Positions 9,001 through 15,743 of a DNA stretch of 35,635 nt are shown one piece after another. The stretch lies in the NCBI GenBank assembly GCA_022599575.1, contig JAHZMA010000021.1, positions 1 to 35,635 on the forward strand. Direction: 5' to 3'. This DNA is from Alphaproteobacteria bacterium. GTDB taxonomy: Bacteria > Pseudomonadota > Alphaproteobacteria > JABAAW01 > JAHZMA01. How positions within the stretch are numbered: position 1 is the first letter of the stretch; each line of letters starts with the position of its first letter. The position numbers were made by a program, and so were the translations under genes. The notes under the pieces were generated by a model. That model made no database searches. It saw nothing but the letters and a program-made list of their open reading frames with translations, and was not told where the DNA came from.

Positions 9001-12000
9001 CTAACAGGTGATTCAGTGTTAAACTATGCTAGTGCCAGCAATAAAATCACCGCTGATGTAACGCTTGATAATAGCCTAACAGGCAAGCTTGATGCGCGCT
9101 TTTATGGTGGGGCGGCATGGGAATTTGGTGGCACATTCGCGCTAACTGAATTAAATCAACGCTATTATTATGGCGCATTCGGTGCGAAACGTGATGCCAT
9201 TAATTATGGGCAAGCATATGATATTACAGGCATTACAACGCCCATTAATGTAACGCATAGTCCAGCGATTACTGATAGCGAAACTTACGCATCGATTGAA
9301 GCTGTGCGCGCTGATGCTGATGCTGATAATGACGATAAAACCATTACCATGAATGCGCTTGGGGTGTATGGCGATATCCGCACCGATTATGCGCGCTCAC
9401 CGAATATTACGAGTTTGGCTGATGGTGATAACGCACCAAGCAATAGTCTCGCACGGCTTTCGGGCGCGGCCACAAAGCTTGATTTTGATGCTGACGGTAA
9501 CATATCGGCAGTAACGCTTTATCTTAATGATGGTAGTGCAGATAAAACCTATACCGCCACTATCGGCACCCCCTCATCTGCTAACAACATTACAGATGAA
9601 ACCATCAGCGCAGGCGCACCAGATGGTAGCACTGCCACGCTTAATTTGAAATGGGGCAATGCGGATACGACAATCTTCGGCTTTGATTCTAATAACATCG
9701 CCTATCTTAGCTGGCATTTGACCCATAGCGCTGACAACACCAAACTCAGCGATACTGATTACGATATTGCGGGCATGATGCTTGCAGGTGTGCAAACCAG
9801 TGATAAAAATATATTCGCCACTGGCAAAACTCTTTTCACTGGCGCGGGGCGTGGCTATGTCACTTTAAGCGATGCAACTCGTAAGGGCGTTACATTTACG
9901 ATCACCGCGAATGTTGATTTTAGCAAAAAGGAAGTGTCACTCACCAGCACGGCAAGTATGGAATGTGATACTGATTTCAGTAGTAATTGCAGTGGCGACG
10001 ACACATATAATTTCAAAACGGCAGGCGCGATAGATTATACTGGCAATAGCATCAGCGTTAGCAATTCTGATGATGATGCTGATGGTTTTAAGGGTGAGGC
10101 TGAAGTCGGATTTTATGGTGCAGGCACCAATGAATTTGCAGGCGCATTCGCAATGAGTAATGCAGATAACGATCAATATTATGGCATTTTTGGCACGCAA
10201 CGTGATTATGTGATTTCTGAAAAAACTGTTGAAACCACTCATGCTGATACGCCAACCACATTCACCGCATTACCAAGCTTTGCTGACGAGACCCGTAAAA
10301 ACACCAACATGCTTGATAACGCCTTGAAACTAGCCTCTTTTGTGCAATTAACAAGAGATTCGGTTGCTCAAACCATCACCAATAATAAAATCAGCAATGC
10401 GGTGGTCGTGTTTTCTTATGATACTGATGGTGATTTCACAGCTGATGCAACCAACCCCTTAAAATTCTATTTTGCTGATAGAAACATTGAAATAGATGGT
10501 GGTTCTGGTGGTGCAGATTCATTCGCTGACGCTACTTTTATCTTATCTAAAAAAACTGATGATTTAGGCTTTACCGCAAATTATCTGATAAGCATTGAAT
10601 ATAAAGAAACGAATAATTATGGCTATGGCATAGCGGGCTTTGAAACAGTAGGCACTGATATTATCGCATCGGGTAGTGCCACATTCACTGGCAAAGGGCG
10701 CGGGCGATATAGTGATGATGATGCTGATAATGATATTAGCACTGTTTTTGATATTACTGCCGATGTTGATTTTGGCAATTATACAGTAACATTAGCAAGC
10801 GAAAATACCTGCACCGATTCCAGTGATTGCACGGGCACGCCGCGCACCGACCTTAATTTCAAGGGTGATTTAACTTATGCGGCAAATACAAATCAGCTTA
10901 ATTTCACTAATGTTAAAACCGCAGGCACTGATGGTGATTATGGCGTTGCTGATACTGATAACACAGAATTATTAGGCACAGCCTATGCTAAATTTTACGG
11001 GCCAAACAGCAGTGAATTTGGTGGCACATTCAGCTTGCAAAATGCTAATTCACTCGCAGGCTATATCGGCTTTTTCGCAGGGGAGCGTGGTAACATTACC
11101 GAGACTATATTTGATAATACTGCTATCACAACGCCGATACCAGTGTTGCTTGATGATGCGGTGAACACTGCCATTGCTACCGATAAAACCAACCAAACAA
11201 TGTTTGCTAATGCTGCTTCTGATGGTGACATCATTACCATGAATGCGCTTGTCGGTTATGGTGATATTACCAACATCTATAAGCGGTCATTAGAATCTCA
11301 ATCATGGGATCCTGATATTAATGATACCAAACAAACAAACACCATCGCCAGATATTCTAATGCTGCCGCATCAATAGGCTTTGATAGCGCTACCAATACA
11401 ATTAACCAAGTGAAGCTATATTTAACTGATAATGCCACCACCTATACAGCCAATTTTGTTGTCACTGATACTAATAACGCAACTCTTACTTCCTCTGCTG
11501 TCATTCTTGATGCCGATAAAGGCGATGCTAATACTGCTAAAATTTGGGTATATCGGGGCAGTAATGTGTTCGGTTTTGATCCTAAATATATGGCTCAGAT
11601 TAGATGGGAGCTTGATAAGCCACTCAATGCAGCGGCAAGCGGTCTTTCGCAAACATTCTACGATAGAAACGGTATTATGCTTGTTGGCATTGAAACCAAT
11701 GATCTCAGCGTGATAAGCAAACGCCCCGTTACATTTGCAGGCAAAGGGCGTGGCTATGTTAATTTAAGCGATGGCAGTCGCAACGGCATAACATTTAATA
11801 TCACGGCAGAAATTGATTTTACAACAACAACCGCCTCGCTCAGCACCAACACTAGCAAGAAATGCACTAATGGATTTGGCAGTTGTAATACCAATACCGC
11901 CTATAATTTCAAAACCACAACCGCCATTAATTTTGGAACGAATAATAGCATCAGCGGTGCGGTTATTAACGTTGCCAATGATGATGATGGCTTTAAGGGC

Positions 12001-13242
12001 ACACTTGATGCGCGGTTTTATGGGCCAGAAGCACGGGAATTTGGCGGCGCATTTGCGATGAGCGATGCCGATAATAATCAATATTATGGCGTATTTGGTG
12101 GCTTAAACGATATTTATGAATATGAAAAAATATTTGCTGACCCCGTTGAAACAAGTGCTGCTGATTTGCCTAGCGCAACCAATACGGATGTCAATAATTT
12201 TAATACAGCATTTAACACAAGCACAAAAGAAAATTTCACGGGCTTGAAGGCGTTCGGTGTTGAAAGATTTGTTGAACACATCCATACACGTGATGCTTCT
12301 GAAATCGGCACTGATTGGGCTGCAGCAGATGTTACAGCTCAAACAGAGCCCTACACAGCGCGTATCAGAAGAAGCGAAGATGCAAGGTTTGATGTTACGA
12401 TTGGGACAGGTATGGAAAACCCGACTCTATATTTTGCTGAAAATAAATTAATTGGTGGGGGAAATAGTGTTCCCGGTGGAGGAAGATTATATAGTGGCGA
12501 TATCGGTAATGGAGAGCTTGATGCTAATAATTTGCCATCGGAGCATAACTATAGTGGGAGTTTCTTCAATAACATATTTGATATAGGAGGTCAGCTGAAT
12601 AACACGGCGACACAACCTAGTTTTCTCAGCAAATATATGATTTTTATCAGATGGAAGGGATTAAGAAGCTATAGCGCCAACCTTTCAAACCCTAGCAATA
12701 AGAGGTTGGATAAGAACGCAACAGAAGACAGAACTTATGAGGTGGTAGCACTTGCGATGGCTGGTTTTGAAACAGCTTATACCAATATCCCTAAATCTGG
12801 CACAGCTGTTTTTAGCGGCAATAGCTATGGCCAATATAGGGCAGATGCAGAATATGGCTATGGTAACCGTATACAATCTGATATAAGGGTTAATATCGAT
12901 TTTGCTGAACGCACCGCGCAATTCACGTCTAGCAATGCATGTAGTACTTGCGATGGGATAAATAAAAATTTAGCTGAATATGCTCATTTGAATTTCACCA
13001 CCCAAAAAACGCGCTATGATGATGCTTATAGTGGCACAGCAGGTAAGAATCAAATTCTTGCCAATGCCACCACGCAAGGTGATGATGATAATCCCGCAAT
13101 GAATGGCATGCTAGAGGCACGTTTTTATGGCACTGGCACTGGTAATGAAGCGGTGAAAGAATTAGGCGGCACTTTTGCCTTTCAAGGTGATGGCGACCAT
13201 AGTGGCAGAACCTATGTTGGGCATTTCGGCACGAAAAGATAA
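6088..13242 (+). CDS. Giant lipoprotein with seven tandem TbpB-like beta-barrel repeats
   Basis: This 2384-residue protein starts with a lipoprotein signal (lipobox LTAC, C25, then GGGSAGG), after a TAGGAG site with seven-base spacing. Seven repeats of about 300-375 residues end near residues 370, 681, 1034, 1371, 1667, 2008 and 2384. Each has a GLAV/NAL-type opening, GFDSNYMAYISW or a relative, MLAGIQT, F-G-GKGVYG, a TANVDF strand, a Cys pair 2-8 residues apart, LDARFYG, ELGGTFA and a terminal YYYGAFGAKR. The F-G-...-FYG-...-GGTF-...-GAFG pattern recalls the C-terminal barrels of transferrin-binding protein B and related Slam-dependent surface lipoproteins; this is from memory, not a profile search. 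Repeats 4 and 6 are closest to each other, suggesting block duplication. The ligand is unknown and no Slam or TonB receptor gene lies nearby. A large hairpin starts four bases after the stop. Confidence 0.72.
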   Translation: MKNLLFPFVTPIIFSVIFSVTLTACGGGSAGGSASNLDSNFTPSDDFTLNPLGTIEKFTAKDIDIPTYKDGENDVAYTSLTKIATDATTDNPIDVILHGLAVMKNDNTAFERDNTNIDWKDQANDAELKINREITLLRVTAAEKSPAVKLTFGADGAISGVTIYGDQEYTNATADRSNIFDFTSNYMVYISWNLAKDRGSLSNTTEDNIYNIDGIMLAGIQTADGNIPTSGSAEFTGKGKGVYGSETENYNTIFDVTANVNFAGRSLSLNIGGTKCTGDNCSDITDQNIWDGLNFNLAGASALRFTNEADDGAVNAIGADITLGNGLAGKLDARFYGNAGDGANELGGTFAFVNAINKNYYYGAFGAKRGDIELFDNTKSTAVNSVNEIVAATPQPDNITTSGSLTTIKDTDATLQGLAVFANNKADYSRETDEVLWSSTDDIRINRTINISQINNPLAAVTLTFAGSDASVKTAYVNETYQAGDATFTVDRRDIFGFDSAYMAYISWRSQKTELELGNGTDDSLYDISGMMLAGIQTANDSIFKQYKVKFTGAGKGVYGNVENDIVTNVDTVFNVTATVDFTARDVKFSFNNTCKTAACADKSEDRLTILDFDTTKIKFAADADADPTNNISGDVTLGNGLAGRLDARFYGGKAEELGGTFATVAETDKRYYYGVFGTSRNGVTPVDFIHGENTDLNALGMLVVENPPAINIPEDTDNVAYNSLTAISDAADAGADDATLDVTLHGLALFIDDTTDYERATTDTAWADLDTAENLNTDRQITLLRSDSPLPAVKLTFDDEGKISAVTVYADENHTATLEMPESKNDFVKSNADGLTITADRNTIFGFDSNYMAYISWSLERVKAQLGNGKTDSIYNKNGIMLAGIQTAGGDIPTSDTASFDGAGAGVYGILDADDVLTRYNTIFTTNAIVDFSARTIAFTTTGTACTVDDSALCTENNIDATILNSLNFNLTGDSVLNYASASNKITADVTLDNSLTGKLDARFYGGAAWEFGGTFALTELNQRYYYGAFGAKRDAINYGQAYDITGITTPINVTHSPAITDSETYASIEAVRADADADNDDKTITMNALGVYGDIRTDYARSPNITSLADGDNAPSNSLARLSGAATKLDFDADGNISAVTLYLNDGSADKTYTATIGTPSSANNITDETISAGAPDGSTATLNLKWGNADTTIFGFDSNNIAYLSWHLTHSADNTKLSDTDYDIAGMMLAGVQTSDKNIFATGKTLFTGAGRGYVTLSDATRKGVTFTITANVDFSKKEVSLTSTASMECDTDFSSNCSGDDTYNFKTAGAIDYTGNSISVSNSDDDADGFKGEAEVGFYGAGTNEFAGAFAMSNADNDQYYGIFGTQRDYVISEKTVETTHADTPTTFTALPSFADETRKNTNMLDNALKLASFVQLTRDSVAQTITNNKISNAVVVFSYDTDGDFTADATNPLKFYFADRNIEIDGGSGGADSFADATFILSKKTDDLGFTANYLISIEYKETNNYGYGIAGFETVGTDIIASGSATFTGKGRGRYSDDDADNDISTVFDITADVDFGNYTVTLASENTCTDSSDCTGTPRTDLNFKGDLTYAANTNQLNFTNVKTAGTDGDYGVADTDNTELLGTAYAKFYGPNSSEFGGTFSLQNANSLAGYIGFFAGERGNITETIFDNTAITTPIPVLLDDAVNTAIATDKTNQTMFANAASDGDIITMNALVGYGDITNIYKRSLESQSWDPDINDTKQTNTIARYSNAAASIGFDSATNTINQVKLYLTDNATTYTANFVVTDTNNATLTSSAVILDADKGDANTAKIWVYRGSNVFGFDPKYMAQIRWELDKPLNAAASGLSQTFYDRNGIMLVGIETNDLSVISKRPVTFAGKGRGYVNLSDGSRNGITFNITAEIDFTTTTASLSTNTSKKCTNGFGSCNTNTAYNFKTTTAINFGTNNSISGAVINVANDDDGFKGTLDARFYGPEAREFGGAFAMSDADNNQYYGVFGGLNDIYEYEKIFADPVETSAADLPSATNTDVNNFNTAFNTSTKENFTGLKAFGVERFVEHIHTRDASEIGTDWAAADVTAQTEPYTARIRRSEDARFDVTIGTGMENPTLYFAENKLIGGGNSVPGGGRLYSGDIGNGELDANNLPSEHNYSGSFFNNIFDIGGQLNNTATQPSFLSKYMIFIRWKGLRSYSANLSNPSNKRLDKNATEDRTYEVVALAMAGFETAYTNIPKSGTAVFSGNSYGQYRADAEYGYGNRIQSDIRVNIDFAERTAQFTSSNACSTCDGINKNLAEYAHLNFTTQKTRYDDAYSGTAGKNQILANATTQGDDDNPAMNGMLEARFYGTGTGNEAVKELGGTFAFQGDGDHSGRTYVGHFGTKR

Positions 13243-13245
13243 ATA

Positions 13246-13323
13246 TTATCAAGGGGGGTGCGGTGCAACTTCTCGGTGGGTTTGTCCGTAGGACACCCAC
13301 CTTGTTGCAACCCCCCTTGATAA
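13246..13323. repeat. Large compound hairpin downstream of the giant lipoprotein gene
   Basis: The 13-base arm at 13246-13258 is exactly complementary to 13311-13323. Continuing inwards, tgcaac pairs with gttgca after a small bulge. An inner stem, ggtgggt...gtcc with ggac...acccacc, closes on a short loop. It begins four bases after the stop codon and could terminate transcription by structure, but no T-run follows on the plus strand. A partial copy lies at 4290-4317, so it is a dispersed repeat. Confidence 0.6.
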
Positions 13324-13404
13324 TCCCCCCGCCATACTCAATACTAACATCGTGCGTGTCGGGGAGTGGAACACGAGTCAGAATTGGCAATCCGCATCGA
13401 CTAA

Positions 13405-13428
13405 GGCTTGAAAATATATTTTCAAGCC
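13405..13428. repeat. 24-bp perfect palindrome
   Basis: GGCTTGAAAATA followed by TATTTTCAAGCC reads identically on both strands without a spacer. It lies in non-coding DNA between the giant lipoprotein gene and the GIY-YIG cassette. It may be a hairpin in RNA, a protein-binding site or a trace of element insertion. Confidence 0.6.
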
Positions 13429-13451
13429 AAGTCTCGCTCGATTGTCCCCCT

Positions 13452-13473
13452 CGTCATTCCCTCTTGCACTCCC
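13452..13473 (+). repeat. Direct repeat flanking the GIY-YIG cassette, left copy
   Basis: A 22-base sequence starting cgtcattccctcttgcac is repeated exactly at 13878-13899. A shorter third copy, cgtcattccctcttgc, is at 13902-13917. The left copy ends one base before the cassette's left terminus. Confidence 0.7.
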
Positions 13474-13474
13474 T

Positions 13475-13833
13475 CGTCATTCCGACGTAGGTCGGAATCC
13501 AGGAAATGCTTGCAACAATGAAATATCCTTGCGTTTACATACTCGCTAATAAGAAAAACGGCACTCTTTATATAGGCGTAACAAGTAATATTGTGCAACG
13601 AATTTATCAGCATAAACATAAAATGGTTGAGGGCTTTACCGAAAAATACGGCGTCAATTTACTGGTATATTACGAACAACATGCGACAATGGAAACGGCA
13701 ATTCTAAAAGAAAAACAAATGAAAGAGTGGCAACGTCAGTGGAAAATAAACCTGATTGAACGAGAGAATCCTCAATGGTTGGATTTATACGATAGTTTAG
13801 TGTAACTGGACTCCGTTCTTCAACGGAGTGACG
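13475..13833. mobile_element. Hairpin-bounded GIY-YIG cassette (putative small mobile element)
   Basis: The left end is CGTC + 8-bp stem ATTCCGAC/GTCGGAAT with loop gtag + CCAG (13475-13502). The right end is CTGG + 8-bp stem ACTCCGTT/AACGGAGT with loop cttc + GACG (13806-13833). The two ends are inverted copies of one design, and the GIY-YIG stop codon abuts the right end exactly. The 359-base unit thus consists only of terminal hairpins and one nuclease gene. Mobility is inferred from this architecture, from flanking 22-base direct repeats, and from a related solo hairpin at 4363-4420. Confidence 0.5.
13518..13805 (+). CDS. Small GIY-YIG nuclease-family protein
   Basis: From the ATG at 13518 the product is 95 residues; an in-frame ATG at 13506 would add MLAT. 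I prefer 13518 because the family usually starts a few residues before the YVYIL strand, although AGGA lies a loose 13 bases upstream. The N-terminus carries the two GIY-YIG motifs as YVYILANKKNGTLYIG, then TSNIVQRIYQHK with the conserved catalytic Arg. A Glu-bearing helix (METAILKEKQMKEW) supplies the metal-binding position. It is a stand-alone catalytic domain with no DNA-binding extension, as in many short GIY-YIG proteins found in intergenic repeats. Cellular role is unknown. Its placement between matching hairpin ends suggests a role in moving or maintaining the element (inference). Confidence 0.88.
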   Translation: MKYPCVYILANKKNGTLYIGVTSNIVQRIYQHKHKMVEGFTEKYGVNLLVYYEQHATMETAILKEKQMKEWQRQWKINLIERENPQWLDLYDSLV

Positions 13834-13877
13834 ATGGTGTGGTTTTGCGGGCTAGTAGCATTTCGCCCCAAACCCTC

Positions 13878-13899
13878 CGTCATTCCCTCTTGCACTCCC
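13878..13899 (+). repeat. Direct repeat flanking the GIY-YIG cassette, right copy
   Basis: This is an exact 22-base match to 13452-13473, 44 bases beyond the cassette's right terminus. A partial third copy follows at 13902-13917. Because the copies are not directly adjacent to both ends, they need not be target-site duplications. Confidence 0.7.
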
Positions 13900-14073
13900 C
13901 CCGTCATTCCCTCTTGCTTTACTTGCAAGTTAGCGCACCGCGCACTTGTACCGATGGCATGCTTGGTGCGCCGATGGTACTCACCATCACACAAACGCAA
14001 ATCCACAAAGGCGGGCTTGCCCGCACAAAAAACCATCATCATCATTTTTGCAAAATTTATCGTAAAACCCCAC

Positions 14074-14102
14074 TTGCAAAACAAACTGAATTAGGTTATA
14101 AC
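14074..14102 (+). promoter_or_regulatory. sigma70-type promoter of the atpB operon
   Basis: TTGCAA (14074-14079) and TATAAC (14097-14102) are separated by exactly 17 bases, about 87 bases before the atpB ATG. This would let the F0 genes be transcribed independently of atpI, from which they are separated by 8.2 kb. Confidence 0.65.
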
Positions 14103-14189
14103 GGCAATATGGTTGATGCCTCATGGCTGATGGTCTTCTTTTGGCTGTCTCCTTTTTGGCAGTCTTTTTTTGTTAAAACAGGTTAACAC

Positions 14190-14966
14190 ATGGCAACAGA
14201 TACATATTCTGATGATTCTCATGCGAGTGATTCTCACGGCGATGGGCATTCACCTCTCGACCAATTCACCATCGAAGAAATTGTGCCGATTGAAATTATG
14301 GGGCTAAACCTCTCATTCACCAATTCTGCCTTATGGATGATGATAAGCGTTGGGTTAACGACGTTGTTTTTCTTACTTTCCAGCCGCAAAGCAAGCATGG
14401 TGCCCGGTTATTTTCAGCTGATTGGCGAGATGCTATTTAACACCATCGTATCTATGGTGCGCGATAATGTCGGTAGCGAGGGCAGGGCGTATTTCCCGTT
14501 TGTGTTATCGCTATTTATGTTCATTTTATTCGGTAATATATTAGGCTTGTTTCCTTATGCTTTCACCTTTACCAGCCATATTATCGTTAATTTCTTTATG
14601 TCGGCACTGATATTTCTTACCGTTACTTTTATTGGCATTGCCAAGCATCGCGTTAAATTCTTACGGATGTTTCTGCCCGAAGGCACCCCAATATTGTTAG
14701 CACCGATATTAATCCCGATTGAATTATTATCTTATTTATCGCGCCCTGTATCGCTTTCAGTCAGGCTATTTGCCAATATGGTGGTGGGGCATGTGTTGCT
14801 TAAAGTGATTGCAGGTTTTGTGGTGCTGATGGGCGTATTTGGCATTGTACCGTTTTTCGGATTAATCGCCATCACCGCACTTGAATTTTTAGTGGCCTTT
14901 ATTCAGGCCTATGTGTTTGCAATATTAACTTGTATTTATTTGCATGATGCGTTACATCTACATTGA
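14190..14966 (+). CDS. atpB: ATP synthase F0 subunit a
   Basis: The product is 258 residues with a hydrophilic, His/Asp-rich N-terminus (1-25) followed by five to six membrane helices. It forms the proton half-channels facing the c-ring. The essential arginine is R192 in SLSVRLFANMVVGH, and the helix ALEFLVAFIQAYVF carries the other conserved channel residues. Other typical segments are FPFVLSLFMFILFGNILGL and LLAPILIPIELLSYLSRPVS. The ATG follows AGGTTAAC closely. It heads an a-c-b'-b operon without F1 genes, the usual alphaproteobacterial split; atpHAGDC must lie elsewhere. Confidence 0.98.
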   Translation: MATDTYSDDSHASDSHGDGHSPLDQFTIEEIVPIEIMGLNLSFTNSALWMMISVGLTTLFFLLSSRKASMVPGYFQLIGEMLFNTIVSMVRDNVGSEGRAYFPFVLSLFMFILFGNILGLFPYAFTFTSHIIVNFFMSALIFLTVTFIGIAKHRVKFLRMFLPEGTPILLAPILIPIELLSYLSRPVSLSVRLFANMVVGHVLLKVIAGFVVLMGVFGIVPFFGLIAITALEFLVAFIQAYVFAILTCIYLHDALHLH

Positions 14967-14989
14967 TTTTTATTTAGAAGGAGAAAATA

Positions 14990-15217
14990 ATGGAAGCTGA
15001 AGCTGCAAAATTAATTGGTGCTGGATTGGCCGCTGTGGGCATGATTGGCGCTGGTATCGGCGTGGGTAATATCTGGGCTAGCTATTACCAAGCAATTGCG
15101 CGTAACCCTGCCGCCAAAAAAGAAATTGGCGCGTCAATCTGGGTTGGCTTTGCGGTAACTGAGGCGATTGCCTTATTCGCATTGTTAATTGGCTTGATGG
15201 TTCTTTTCTTATTCTAA
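14990..15217 (+). CDS. atpE: ATP synthase F0 subunit c
   Basis: A 75-residue hairpin of two membrane helices, preceded by an AGAAGGAG ribosome-binding site. Helix 1 carries the glycine-rich GAGLAAVGMIGAGIGVG. The polar loop is ARNPAAKKE. Helix 2 carries the proton-binding Glu58 in VGFAVTEAIALFALL. No sodium-type ligand pattern is evident, so proton coupling is assumed from the family. The protein assembles into the rotating c-ring. The gene lies 23 bases after atpB and six bases before the b' gene. Confidence 0.98.
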   Translation: MEAEAAKLIGAGLAAVGMIGAGIGVGNIWASYYQAIARNPAAKKEIGASIWVGFAVTEAIALFALLIGLMVLFLF

Positions 15218-15223
15218 TCATTC

Positions 15224-15730
15224 ATGCCGCAGTTAGACCAAACTGATACTTACCTATCGCAAATATTTTGGCTGATTACCAGTTTCGGCCTGTTATATTT
15301 GATGATGCGGTATGTGTTAATTCCGCGCTTGCGTAATATTTTAGATGCGCGCGCCAATCAGATTGCATCGGATTTGGAACGCGCCTCTACCGCAAGGCAA
15401 GATGCGGTTGAAGTGCTTGCCGCCTATGAGCGTATCATGAGTGGCGCACGGCATAAGAGTGATGCGCTGGTGCGCGAAGCGTTTGAGCAACATGCCTTGC
15501 AGGTAAAAAACGAAAGCGATAAATTGCAAGCTGAGCTTGATGAAAAATTCGCTGGGGTTGAAGCCAGAGTAAAGCAGGCACGTGATGCGGCATTAGCTGA
15601 TTTGGAACGTTCGGTTCAGCCATTAATAGATGAGGTGCTGGATAAGAGTTCAGATGGGTTGGTGCGGTCATCAAAAACACGGGTGGTGGCAGAAATCCGC
15701 GACCATGTGCAGAAACAGCAGGCACAATAA
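15224..15730 (+). CDS. atpF': ATP synthase F0 subunit b'
   Basis: A 168-residue protein with a single N-terminal membrane helix (about 13-33, IFWLITSFGLLYLMMRYVLIP), then a long charged coiled coil to the C-terminus. The b' subunit pairs with b to form the peripheral stalk that holds the alpha3-beta3 head against rotation. The motif P-R-L-R-N-I-L-D-A-R after the helix is characteristic. It precedes the b gene by 13 bases. The presence of distinct b and b' genes is typical of alphaproteobacteria and photosynthetic bacteria. Confidence 0.94.
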   Translation: MPQLDQTDTYLSQIFWLITSFGLLYLMMRYVLIPRLRNILDARANQIASDLERASTARQDAVEVLAAYERIMSGARHKSDALVREAFEQHALQVKNESDKLQAELDEKFAGVEARVKQARDAALADLERSVQPLIDEVLDKSSDGLVRSSKTRVVAEIRDHVQKQQAQ

Positions 15731-15743
15731 TGGTATATTTGTA

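Larger units (their letters stand above)
13243..13517. other. Intergenic region rich in palindromes between the giant gene and the GIY-YIG gene
   Basis: No gene is supported here. In order it contains a large compound hairpin (13246-13323), a small CGTGT/ACACG stem (13355-13375), a 24-bp perfect palindrome (13405-13428), a direct-repeat copy (13452-13473) and the left hairpin terminus of the GIY-YIG cassette (13475-13502). Confidence 0.6.
13806..14189. other. 384-base region upstream of atpB
   Basis: Frames here give no recognisable protein. The left part holds the right hairpin of the GIY-YIG cassette and two or three copies of a cgtcattccctcttgc repeat. A 7-bp GCGCACC/GGTGCGC pair flanks part of the middle. 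A GCGGG-cttg-CCCGC stem-loop (14011-14024) precedes an A-run. The right part contains the atpB promoter (14074-14102) and a pyrimidine-rich leader. Confidence 0.6.

Noticed and set aside
6088-13242. RTX/calcium-binding or cadherin-type adhesin interpretation of the many Asp-rich stretches
   Set aside because: The Asp-rich segments are not in nonapeptide GGxGxD arrays; the repeats share aromatic FYG/GGTF/GAFG strands more like TbpB barrels.
12995-13390. Minus-strand 131-codon frame over the end of the giant lipoprotein gene
   Set aside because: It is antisense to the last repeat and runs through the hairpin; His-rich low-complexity product without family features.
13452-13917. Possible CRISPR array from repeated cgtcattccctcttgc units
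   Set aside because: Only two to three copies, irregular spacing, a gene between them and no cas genes.
13839-14186. Plus-strand frame of 115 codons upstream of atpB
   Set aside because: It is made of hairpin and direct-repeat DNA and crosses the atpB promoter; no ribosome-binding site or conserved segment.
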